A stretch of DNA of 8,234 bases from the NCBI GenBank assembly GCA_020719105.1, contig DYQV01000102.1:1-8234 (forward strand). Reading direction: 5' to 3'. The DNA comes from Rikenella microfusus (lineage in GTDB: Bacteria; Bacteroidota; Bacteroidia; Bacteroidales; SZUA-534). A program made the translations under genes and the position numbers. The notes under the pieces are model-generated. The model was given only the letters and a program-made list of their open reading frames with translations. It searched no databases and was not told where the DNA came from. The first letter of the stretch is position 1. Each line of letters starts with the position of its first letter. Of the stretch, positions 1-6,183 are shown piece after piece.

Positions 1-2
1 TT

Positions 3-164
3 TATACTCCTAATAATTGCATTTACTAATTGAACTTAAAATTTCCATTCACATGGATATATGGAGTTACAATTCCGCCTGTGTTACTTATCAATAAATA
101 CAGGATATATTTTGGTATTGGAATTGGACAAATGATGGGATTATTGAGAAAAAGAAATAATTAA
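3..164 (+). pseudogene. possible 3' remnant of a beta-strand-rich (outer-membrane-like) protein
   Basis: One frame reads from the window edge with a single in-frame TAA at 27-29 and then runs open to TAA at 162-164. The 44 residues after the internal stop (codons from 30) alternate hydrophobic and polar residues, with segments FPFTWIYGVTI and YRIYFGIGIGQ, and end in the basic tail LLRKRNN. That is more protein-like than chance AT-rich sequence and resembles the last strands of a barrel or other beta-rich envelope protein. There is no ATG near its beginning; only a TTG at 30 could start it. It could be a decayed gene end, an upstream gene with a sequencing error, or a chance ORF. No family is recognised. 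Confidence 0.28.
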
Positions 165-176
165 CCAACTTTCTGT

Positions 177-184
177 TACCTTTT
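177..184 (+). promoter_or_regulatory. weak candidate -7 promoter element for the three-gene sigma cluster
   Basis: The octamer TACCTTTT fits the Bacteroidota -7 consensus TAnnTTTG at all positions except the last. It lies about 55 bp upstream of the start at 240. I see no TTG at a fitting distance for the -33 element, and T-runs are common in DNA this AT-rich, so the call is weak. Nothing else regulatory stands out in 165-239 beyond the A-rich leader just before the start codon. Confidence 0.22.
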
Positions 185-239
185 TTTCCGTCGCAATATC
201 CAATGGGAAATTAAAAGTGTTTAACTAAAACTTAAAACA

Positions 240-611
240 ATGGAAGATTCATCAACAACTATGATTCCTATTTTTGGGATGCTAACAGGAATTATCATTA
301 ACTTAGGGCTTTTCACAGCCATTGTACTTGCCATTTATTATAATGTTAAAGCCCGAAATAAAGAGCGCATGGCACTAATTGAAAAAGGGGTTGACTTATC
401 AGAAATTTACAAAAAAAAGGAAACCGGTAGTGGATTTTTTAAATTTGGAATGATTTTGATAGGTATTGCCCTTGGTTTGGTTTTTGGCGTGATATTTAGT
501 AAATTGGAATTGTTTCCACCGGTAGTTTCCTATTTTGCTTTTATTTTACTATTCGGCGGAATAAGTGTCTTAGTAGCCAATCATTTGGTTTCAAAAAAAA
601 AGAACGCGTAA
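240..611 (+). CDS. small three-helix membrane protein, DUF6249-like
   Basis: This 123-residue protein has no known biochemical function. Three hydrophobic stretches are visible, at about residues 12-34, 67-87 and 96-117, so it is an integral inner-membrane protein. Between helices 1 and 2 lies a charged, probably cytoplasmic loop with the motif KERMALIEKGVDL (about 41-53). This E-R-x-A-L-I-E-K-G signature is typical of the DUF6249-type proteins that often sit next to ECF sigma factor genes in Bacteroidota; that family assignment is from memory of the motif. The C-terminus is lysine-rich (KKKNA). The ATG at 240 follows an A-rich leader with no Shine-Dalgarno sequence, as is usual in this phylum. 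The sigma gene begins 6 bp after the stop, so the two are almost certainly co-transcribed. A link to sigma control is plausible but not shown. Confidence 0.8.
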   Translation: MEDSSTTMIPIFGMLTGIIINLGLFTAIVLAIYYNVKARNKERMALIEKGVDLSEIYKKKETGSGFFKFGMILIGIALGLVFGVIFSKLELFPPVVSYFAFILLFGGISVLVANHLVSKKKNA

Positions 612-617
612 ATATTT

Positions 618-1175
618 ATGGATAGTCAATACATAAAAAGAGTAACGGAGGGTGATGTAGATTCTTTTCGATTTTTGGTTGAAAAATATCAAAAAAAAGC
701 ATTCTCCGTTGCTTTTAGTATTGTACACAATCAACCTGAGGCCGAAGATGTGGTTCAGGAATCTTTCATAAGAGCATATCGAAAACTGAGTAGTTTCCGT
801 GGCGATTCATCCTTTTCAACTTGGCTCCTTCGGATTGTGGTGAATGAAAGCATTAAAATCCATCGCAAAAAGAAACTTGAAGCTACCTATACTGCTGATA
901 GTATTACCGTTTATGAACCTGAAATCAATCAAAGTATTGGCAAATTGAAAGATGAGGAACAACGGAAATATATTTCCTTAGCAATGAAACAAATGCCTCC
1001 GCGTGAAGCATTGGTACTGCATCTGTTTTATATTGAAGATATGAACCTGAAACAAATGGAAGAAATACTGGAATTAAATGCCGATCATATTAAGGTTATC
1101 TTATTCAGAGCGCGGAAACAGTTTTTAGCTATCTTGCAATTGGAACTCAAACATGAATTAAAATCAATTTTATGA
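618..1175 (+). CDS. RNA polymerase sigma factor, ECF (sigma-70) family
   Basis: This 185-residue protein has the two-domain layout of ECF sigma factors and should direct RNA polymerase to a restricted set of promoters. Region 2 covers about residues 15-86, with the core-binding and -10 recognition helix around EDVVQESFIRAYRKL (43-57), then SFRGDSSFSTWLLRIVVNE (59-77) and a basic RKKK stretch. Region 4 covers about 112-172, with MPPREALVLHLFYIEDM leading into the helix-turn-helix NLKQMEEILELNADHIKVILFRARKQF (143-169). The recognition helix departs from the common VGTVKSRL pattern, having ADHIKVIL instead, which may mean an unusual -35 target. Length is normal for the family. Its stop overlaps the next start by 4 bp, the usual arrangement for a sigma factor and its membrane regulator. 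I cannot assign an ECF subgroup or a regulon. Confidence 0.93.
   Translation: MDSQYIKRVTEGDVDSFRFLVEKYQKKAFSVAFSIVHNQPEAEDVVQESFIRAYRKLSSFRGDSSFSTWLLRIVVNESIKIHRKKKLEATYTADSITVYEPEINQSIGKLKDEEQRKYISLAMKQMPPREALVLHLFYIEDMNLKQMEEILELNADHIKVILFRARKQFLAILQLELKHELKSIL
1172..1175 (+). other. ATGA start/stop overlap (translational coupling)
   Basis: The ATG of the downstream gene (1172-1174) overlaps the TGA of the sigma factor gene (1173-1175). Such overlaps allow terminating ribosomes to reinitiate and so keep the two products in a fixed ratio, as expected for a sigma factor and its antagonist. Confidence 0.75.
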
Positions 1176-1549
1176 ACACGAATAGCAATGAGTTAACTGA
1201 ATTGGAATTCCGCGGTTTGCTTCAAAAAAATGAAGCACCCAAGTTTTCTCCCGATTTAAGTAATACCATAATGGAGCAGATTTATAGTATAGAAGCTCAA
1301 CGAAAAGTTTATTTAAAATACAGTAACCGTTCCTGGATTTTTATTGCAATTGCATTGCTTTTATCAATGTTTACTATGGGTTCGTTTTCATTCATTCAAG
1401 TTGCTTATGCTGGTTATTTAAACCAATTATTCCCAGGTTTATATGATTTGTTTTCCATAATTCTAGTCATCTTGGTTGCCAGCTTGTTTTTATATCAGCT
1501 GAATCAATTGATAAGTTCCTTTTATAGAAAAATTGATTTAGCCTCATAG
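1172..1549 (+). CDS. two-helix membrane protein, candidate anti-sigma factor
   Basis: This 125-residue protein has an N-terminal soluble part of about 50 residues containing LLQKNEAPKFSPDLSNTIMEQI (16-37). That resembles the short N-terminal segment of Bacteroidota anti-sigma-like proteins, where a proline-containing stretch is followed by an amphipathic helix. Hydrophobic segments lie at about 54-76 and 92-113. The protein contains no cysteine and no histidine, so it cannot have the zinc-binding HxxxCxxC anti-sigma (ZAS) motif; any sigma binding would be zinc-independent. The 4-bp overlap with the sigma gene is the main evidence for a regulatory role. No sequence feature proves sigma binding, and it could instead be an uncharacterised membrane protein merely co-expressed with the sigma factor. 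Confidence 0.62.
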   Translation: MNTNSNELTELEFRGLLQKNEAPKFSPDLSNTIMEQIYSIEAQRKVYLKYSNRSWIFIAIALLLSMFTMGSFSFIQVAYAGYLNQLFPGLYDLFSIILVILVASLFLYQLNQLISSFYRKIDLAS

Positions 1550-1589
1550 GTTTTTCATTACCTTCAGTCATTATTAAGGCAAGTTGCGT

Positions 1590-1597
1590 TATCTTTG
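1590..1597 (+). promoter_or_regulatory. Bacteroidota-type -7 promoter box (TATCTTTG) for the nrnA-FKBP-TMTC cluster
   Basis: TATCTTTG matches the TAnnTTTG consensus exactly and sits in the largest gap (69 bp) between genes in the window, 21 bp before the TTG start at 1619. No clear TTG -33 element is found at the usual spacing; the nearest resemblance is a TTC at 1563-1565. Its position separates the sigma cluster from the downstream run of closely spaced genes, which probably form one transcript starting here. Confidence 0.55.
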
Positions 1598-1618
1598 CAA
1601 CCATAAATATAAAGAAAA

Positions 1619-2641
1619 TTGGAAAAGATAACGAACGAATTTATTGCTAACGCCAATACGGTCCAATCAAACGCGAATAGAATAATAATTCTAACCCACA
1701 AAAACCCTGATGGGGATGCTTTGGGTTCAGGACTGGCCATGTTCCATTTTTTTAAAAGTCTTCAAAAAGAAGTAACATTTATAGTTCCAAACCAATTACC
1801 AACTAACCTTTTTTGGATGCCCGGGATAGCTGAGGTATTGGTTTATGAAGAAAATAAAGAAAAAGGAAAAGAAACCATTGCCAATTCAGATTTGATAGTA
1901 ATGGTTGATTTTAACCACCCCAGTCGGCTATCCGAATTAGGCAATCAGGTGATGTCCCACAAAGCACCGAAAATACTAATCGACCATCACCCCAATCCAG
2001 AACCCATTGCTGACTTAATTTATAGTCGGGTTTCATCGAGTTCAACCGCTGAAATGGTATTTGAGTTTATTCAAAAAACCCTGGGCGAAGATTACATATC
2101 AAGAGCTATTGCCGACTGTTTATTTGTTGGTATTATGACTGATACGGGTTCTTTTAGCTATAATTCGTCGGAACCCCAAACTTATGAAATAGTTGGCAAA
2201 TTATTAAGTAAAGGCGTAAATAAAGATGAGTTGACCGACAAAGTGTATAACAATTTCTCAGAACAACGGCTGCGGTTCATGGGATATGCTGTAAACCAGC
2301 GAATGATAGTATTGCCTGAATTTCAGACGGCGTACATTTATTTAACTAAAAAAGATATGGAAGACTATAAACACGAACCCGGCGACACCGAAGGTTTTGT
2401 GAATTATCCACTTTCAATTCGAAACATTGTTTTTTCAGCTATTTTCATTGAAAAAGATAACTATACTAAATGCTCTTTCCGCTCCAAAGGAAATTTTCCC
2501 GCCAATTTAGTATCAATGAAACATTTTAATGGTGGAGGACACAAGAATGCAGCCGGAGGTGAAAGTAAAATGTCGATTCAAGCAAGCATGGAAAAATTTG
2601 AAAGCATTTTACCTTTGTACAAACATTTGTTAAATCAATAA
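1619..2641 (+). CDS. nrnA: DHH/DHHA1 phosphoesterase, NrnA-type nanoRNase / pAp phosphatase
   Basis: NrnA-type enzymes are cytoplasmic, metal-dependent phosphoesterases. They degrade two- to five-nucleotide RNA fragments and in many bacteria also dephosphorylate 3'-phosphoadenosine 5'-phosphate to AMP. The DHH domain shows H27, D31 and D33 in THKNPDGDALGS, D97 in VMVDFNHP, the naming D122-H123-H124 in LIDHHPNP, and D175 in GIMTDTGSFSY. The C-terminal DHHA1 domain carries the substrate-binding glycine motif GGGHKNAAGG at 305-314. All metal ligands are present and 340 residues is normal for the family. The start must be TTG at 1619: a TAA in the same frame lies at 1610-1612, and the first in-frame ATG (residue 41) would remove the first catalytic motif. 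Gene order nrnA then FKBP lipoprotein matches what I recall for Bacteroidota genomes carrying gldI. Cyclic dinucleotide phosphodiesterase activity, seen in related DHH proteins, cannot be excluded. Confidence 0.93.
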   Translation: MEKITNEFIANANTVQSNANRIIILTHKNPDGDALGSGLAMFHFFKSLQKEVTFIVPNQLPTNLFWMPGIAEVLVYEENKEKGKETIANSDLIVMVDFNHPSRLSELGNQVMSHKAPKILIDHHPNPEPIADLIYSRVSSSSTAEMVFEFIQKTLGEDYISRAIADCLFVGIMTDTGSFSYNSSEPQTYEIVGKLLSKGVNKDELTDKVYNNFSEQRLRFMGYAVNQRMIVLPEFQTAYIYLTKKDMEDYKHEPGDTEGFVNYPLSIRNIVFSAIFIEKDNYTKCSFRSKGNFPANLVSMKHFNGGGHKNAAGGESKMSIQASMEKFESILPLYKHLLNQ

Positions 2642-2645
2642 GTGA

Positions 2646-3182
2646 ATGAGTAAACTTAGAACCCTTTATTTATCAATTGCAGTGATGCTGCTTTTTTTGT
2701 CTTCCTGTTCGCAAAAACCAAAAAGGTTAACCTTACATGAAAAGAACCAAGCAAAAGAACAAATGGTGAAAGCCAATAAAGGACTCGTTGAAATAGATCA
2801 GCAGCGAATCGAGAATTATGTGACCCGGCATAATTGGCAAATGGAAATTACAGAAACCGGAATGTGGTATTTTATTCAAAATGCAAATCAGAATGAAAAA
2901 GCAACTTCAGGAAAAATAGCCCATTTAAAATATCAGATTGGATTGCTCGATGGAACCATTTGCTATTCATCGGATAGTTTAGGCGAAATGAAATTTAAAA
3001 TCGGACAAGGAGGCGTTGAATCGGGTTTAGAAGAGGCAATACTTTTAATGCATGTTGGGGAAAAGGGAGTTTTTATTATGCCACCGCATTTAGCTTATGG
3101 GCTTTTAGGCGATGAAAAAAAAATTCCACCCCGTTCAATTATTGTATATAACGCAGAATTGATTAATTTAACGGATTATTAA
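2646..3182 (+). CDS. GldI-like FKBP-fold lipoprotein with degenerate active site
   Basis: This 178-residue protein begins with a lipoprotein signal peptide: hydrophobic core YLSIAVMLLFL and lipobox LSSC with the lipidated cysteine at 21. A charged helical region (about 28-65) leads to one FKBP domain (about 88-175). Size, lipobox and the place directly after nrnA fit GldI, the FKBP-like lipoprotein needed for gliding motility and linked to type IX secretion in Flavobacterium. Of the FKBP12 catalytic set, the tyrosine of the first strand (Y96) and AYG (Y151) remain. The F-D pair is C106-Y107 and the tryptophan of the V-I-x-G-W motif is L128. Isomerase activity is therefore doubtful and a binding or chaperone role is more likely. 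Residues after C21 (SQKPK) lack the acidic export signal of surface lipoproteins, so it probably faces the periplasm. The start lies 4 bp after nrnA. GldI identity is likely, not proven; no other gliding gene is in view. Confidence 0.82.
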   Translation: MSKLRTLYLSIAVMLLFLSSCSQKPKRLTLHEKNQAKEQMVKANKGLVEIDQQRIENYVTRHNWQMEITETGMWYFIQNANQNEKATSGKIAHLKYQIGLLDGTICYSSDSLGEMKFKIGQGGVESGLEEAILLMHVGEKGVFIMPPHLAYGLLGDEKKIPPRSIIVYNAELINLTDY

Positions 3183-3197
3183 ATTGAACTTAACACA

Positions 3198-4109
3198 ATG
3201 AAAAATTTTATACTTCTACTTACGAGCCTTTTTATAGTTAACTCATGCCAATGGTTTCATAAGTTTCCTGGTTATTCAAAGACAAATACAGGTATCTATT
3301 TTAAATTATACAAAATTGGAGAAGAAGTGAAACACCCCGCTCCTACTGACTATGTAACTGTAGATATTAGCTACGTAACAACTGCCGATTCTATTTTTTT
3401 TAAAGGCCATAGAACCTTTCAATTAACGCAACCCGAATTTAGAGGCTCCATTGATGAATGTTTTTTAATGCTTTCAGCAGGTGATAGTGCATCGTTTATT
3501 ATTGATGCAGATAAGTTTTTTACCCTAACACTTCAGGCAAAATTACCCCGTTTTTTAAAATCGGGCGATAAATTGAAAATAGAAATGCGCATAGATGAAA
3601 TCCGCTCCCAAGAGCAATATGCCGAAGATAAGCTTGAATTCTTGAAATGGATTGAAGACTTTGGAGAATATGAAAAAATGATTCTGGGACGTTTTATCGA
3701 TGAAAAAAAAATAAATGTAGTGCCTACCGAAAGTGGCATGTACTTTATCAGTATCCGCCCTGGAACTGGCAAGCCGGTTGATATGGGTGATATAGTTTTA
3801 GTTAATTACGATGGTAAATTCCTAAATGGTAAATTTTTTGACTCTACTGTTAAACGGAATCAACCTTTTGAATTTGTATATGGTACCGAAATGCAAGTTA
3901 TCCCCGGTCTGGAAGAAGCCATAGGCCTTATGCGTGAAGGGGAAAAAGCAGTCGTTATTTTGCCATCCGAATTAGCGTGGGGCGAAAAAGGCTCCTCAAC
4001 AGGTATTATTCCTCCCTTTACCTCAGTTATTTATGAAGTTGAATTATTGAAAGCCGAAACTCGCAGTTTTGTTGAAACAAACGATAATAATCCACTTCAG
4101 CCAGAATAA
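3198..4109 (+). CDS. two-domain FKBP-type peptidyl-prolyl isomerase-like lipoprotein
   Basis: This 303-residue predicted lipoprotein has hydrophobic core FILLLTSLFIV and lipobox VNSC with the cysteine at 17. It has a degenerate N-terminal FKBP-like domain (about 28-136), a charged helical linker (about 137-176) and a clearer C-terminal FKBP domain (about 177-286). In the N-terminal domain the F-D pair, the tryptophan and the AYG motif are absent; the AYG region is replaced by a longer stretch around DKFFTLTLQAKLPRF (105-119). In the C-terminal domain F214-D215 and the IIPP element (270-273) remain, but the V-I-x-G-W tryptophan is L238 and AYG is AWG (W261). FKBP domains of this type isomerise X-Pro bonds or act as chaperones in the periplasm. 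A polar tail of about 15 residues follows. It is paralogous to the next gene, with the same architecture and matching motifs in both domains. It starts 15 bp after the upstream stop. Confidence 0.85.
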   Translation: MKNFILLLTSLFIVNSCQWFHKFPGYSKTNTGIYFKLYKIGEEVKHPAPTDYVTVDISYVTTADSIFFKGHRTFQLTQPEFRGSIDECFLMLSAGDSASFIIDADKFFTLTLQAKLPRFLKSGDKLKIEMRIDEIRSQEQYAEDKLEFLKWIEDFGEYEKMILGRFIDEKKINVVPTESGMYFISIRPGTGKPVDMGDIVLVNYDGKFLNGKFFDSTVKRNQPFEFVYGTEMQVIPGLEEAIGLMREGEKAVVILPSELAWGEKGSSTGIIPPFTSVIYEVELLKAETRSFVETNDNNPLQPE

Positions 4110-4136
4110 GTCTGGTGAATAAAAAAAAGAATTCCT

Positions 4137-4985
4137 ATGATTAATAAAATTGTCTGGACATTTGGTTTGCTATCAATGATGTTTTTTTGGGGCTGTAATG
4201 AGGCTACCTTTAAAACCCATGAATCGGGATTACAGTATAAATTTTTTATTGAAAACAATAAAAATCAACAACCTGCTATTGGTGATGTAATAACCCTTAA
4301 ATTTGAATTTACCGATTCCAAAGGCAATTCCATTGAGAGGATAGAGCAATTTAGAACCCAACTTAAAAAACCATCACATCCCGGTGGAAGCATTGAAAAT
4401 GGGTTAGCACTGATGCACAAAGGCGATAGCGCCATTTTTTTAATCAAAGCCAATGATTATTATACCAAAACCTTGGGGCAAGCACTGCCTGAGCGTTTTA
4501 CTAATGATGAAACGCTTCACTTTTATGTAAAACTTATTGATATTACTCCCATCAATGAATTTCAAAAGGAAAGGCAGATTGCCAAATTGAGTGATAAAAG
4601 AGAAGAAGAAAAACAAGTGAATGATTTCCTTGAACGCATTAATTTCAATGGTGAACCAACAATGAGCGGATTATACTTTATGGAATTAAGAAAAGCTGCC
4701 GGAGCTACTCCTAATCCTGGTAAAAAAGTTACCGTAAATTATTTAGGCTATTTTATCGATGGTCAGGTATTTGATTCATCGTACGATAGAAAACAACCCT
4801 TTACTTTTAGATTTGGTGTTGGAGAAGTAATTTCCGGTTGGGATGAGGGAATATCAAAAATGACCGTTGGTGGCAAATATAAATTAATTATTCCTCCTCA
4901 TTTGGCTTATGGTTCCGAAACAGTTGGACCCATACCACCTAACTCAACCCTTGTTTTCGAAATTGAATTATTGCATGTTGAATAA
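4137..4985 (+). CDS. two-domain FKBP-type peptidyl-prolyl cis-trans isomerase lipoprotein
   Basis: This 282-residue protein has a lipoprotein-like signal with cysteine at 20 in FWGC, a loose lipobox with F at -3, so lipidation is likely but not certain. A degenerate N-terminal FKBP-like domain (about 25-138) shares GSIEN-GLALMHKGDSAIFLI and the YYTKTLGQALPERF replacement segment with the upstream paralogue. A charged helix (about 140-168) follows. The C-terminal domain (about 172-282) has a near-complete active site by FKBP12 comparison: Y202, F212-D213, V231-I232 and W235 in VISGW, Y258 in AYG, IPP (266-268) and F274. This domain should catalyse X-Pro isomerisation. The expected location is the periplasm, anchored to a membrane. 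N21-E22 after the cysteine is not a clear surface export signal. It lies 27 bp after the previous gene with an A-rich leader. The arrangement of charged helix plus C-terminal FKBP recalls FkpA/Mip-type isomerases, in which the helix mediates dimerisation; that comparison is inference. Confidence 0.88.
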   Translation: MINKIVWTFGLLSMMFFWGCNEATFKTHESGLQYKFFIENNKNQQPAIGDVITLKFEFTDSKGNSIERIEQFRTQLKKPSHPGGSIENGLALMHKGDSAIFLIKANDYYTKTLGQALPERFTNDETLHFYVKLIDITPINEFQKERQIAKLSDKREEEKQVNDFLERINFNGEPTMSGLYFMELRKAAGATPNPGKKVTVNYLGYFIDGQVFDSSYDRKQPFTFRFGVGEVISGWDEGISKMTVGGKYKLIIPPHLAYGSETVGPIPPNSTLVFEIELLHVE

Positions 4986-5004
4986 AAACAAATAAAGTAA
5001 AAAA

Positions 5005-6180
5005 ATGCTTACGATTCGTTTTGTTGTTATTGCCCTATTGGTACTTGTTCAAACTTCCTATTCTCAAAATTGGGTCCATGATTCTCTATATAAAACTACT
5101 CCTTCGGGATTAAAATATTTAATTACCCGCCAAGGCAAAGGAGATTATCCAAAAAATGGGGATCGGGTATGGGTTCATTACATTGCAAAAAATATCAACG
5201 ATTCGGTTTATGATTCATCGCAGGATAAGGGTCCATTAGATTTTTATTTGGGACAAGGCCAATTAATTAAAGGATGGGAAGAAGGGCTGCGGCTCATAAA
5301 ACCCGGTGGAGCAATTATTCTCGTAGTTCCTCCACAGTTGGCTTATGGAAGTGAAGTAAGACCGGGAATTCAGTCAAACTCAACCTTGGTTTTTGAAATT
5401 GCTTTACTTCAAGTTAATAAAGGATTACCCATTGAACCGTTTTCAACAGAGGGAAAAACAATTGAAAAAGGGAAAAAGAAGCTTAAGTATGTAATAATTG
5501 AGCCCGGCAGTGGCTCGTTAGCTCAGTTTGGCGACAATGCATATATACACTATACCGGCTATTTACCCGATGGTTCCATATTCGATTCATCAGTAAAAAA
5601 AGGAGATGCTGTAAGAATTACTGTGGGTTCCAAGCAAGTAATTGAAGGTTGGGATTTGGGATTGTTTCTTATGAAAAAAGGCACCAAAATAAAACTTTAT
5701 ATTCCTCCAAAACTAGCTTATGGTAACGAAGGATACAAAAATTTAGTGCCTGAAAATTCCCCCATTATTCTTGATTTAGAGATGGTTGATTTAATTCCTC
5801 CGGCACCAATTGCAAAATGGAACAGTGATGGCAAACAGATAATTGAAACACCCAGTGGGTTAAAATATGTTATTTTTGATCCAGGCGAAGGCAATTTAAT
5901 TTTGCCGGATAATATTGTTACAGTTCACTACTCTGGTTATTTTGTTGATGGCAAATTGTTCGATTCATCAGTTAAACGATTAGAGCCTATTCGCTTTCCG
6001 GTTGGAACAGGTTCTGTTATTGATGGTTGGGACGAAGGGTTACAATTGATGCGCAAGGGAAGTAAATTTCAACTGATAATTCCCAGCGATTTAGGTTATG
6101 GTGCTGCCGGAGCTCCTCCACAAATACCACCCGACACCGATTTAATATTCGACATTGAAATTCTTGATGTTATTCAATAA
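5005..6180 (+). CDS. secreted triple-domain FKBP-type peptidyl-prolyl isomerase
   Basis: This 391-residue protein has an N-terminal signal peptide (FVVIALLVLVQTSYS, likely cleaved just before Q21) without a lipobox, so it is probably soluble in the periplasm or exported. Three FKBP domains follow in tandem, at about 30-137, 157-263 and 281-390. Domain 1 has Y59, Y69-D70 (F replaced by Y), LIKGW (W91) and AYG (Y114). Domain 2 has Y183, F193-D194, VIEGW (W216) and AYG (Y239), but the FKBP12 F46 and F99 positions are aliphatic. Domain 3 has Y309, F319-D320, VIDGW (W342), GYG (Y365) and F382, the most complete set. All three could be active isomerases. Multi-domain FKBPs are usual in eukaryotes and plants but less common as stand-alone bacterial proteins. 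The gene lies 19 bp after its neighbour and 3 bp before the TMTC-like gene. Confidence 0.9.
   Translation: MLTIRFVVIALLVLVQTSYSQNWVHDSLYKTTPSGLKYLITRQGKGDYPKNGDRVWVHYIAKNINDSVYDSSQDKGPLDFYLGQGQLIKGWEEGLRLIKPGGAIILVVPPQLAYGSEVRPGIQSNSTLVFEIALLQVNKGLPIEPFSTEGKTIEKGKKKLKYVIIEPGSGSLAQFGDNAYIHYTGYLPDGSIFDSSVKKGDAVRITVGSKQVIEGWDLGLFLMKKGTKIKLYIPPKLAYGNEGYKNLVPENSPIILDLEMVDLIPPAPIAKWNSDGKQIIETPSGLKYVIFDPGEGNLILPDNIVTVHYSGYFVDGKLFDSSVKRLEPIRFPVGTGSVIDGWDEGLQLMRKGSKFQLIIPSDLGYGAAGAPPQIPPDTDLIFDIEILDVIQ
5092..6174 (+). repeat. three tandem FKBP-domain repeats within one gene
   Basis: The three coding repeats span about 5092-5415, 5473-5793 and 5845-6174. Repeats 2 and 3 are the most alike at protein level: HYTGYLPDG/HYSGYFVDG, FDSSVKK/FDSSVKR, GWDLGL/GWDEGL. 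They also share a 14-nt identical block at 5581-5594 and 5959-5972. DNA identity elsewhere is low, so the duplications are old or the domains were acquired separately. The short spacers between repeats contain the recurring SGLKY lead-in strand in repeats 1 and 3. Confidence 0.85.
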
Positions 6181-6183
6181 ATA

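Noticed and set aside
17..100. Another short open frame (TTG at 17, ATG at 53) in the left intergenic region
   Set aside because: Its translation has no protein-like pattern, and the overlapping frame ending at 164 is more convincing.
1579..1600. Short inverted repeats (GCAAGTTGC, and TTGC with GCAA) near the nrnA promoter
   Set aside because: The arms are only 4 bp and are not followed by a T-run, so they support neither a terminator nor an operator with any confidence.
3533..3772. 79-codon open frame on the minus strand
   Set aside because: It lies wholly inside a well-supported FKBP gene on the + strand, and its translation shows no domain or signal; it is a shadow of the real gene.
4265..4453. 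62-codon open frame on the minus strand
   Set aside because: It lies inside the degenerate FKBP domain of the + strand gene, which aligns with its paralogue; the minus-strand translation has no recognisable feature.
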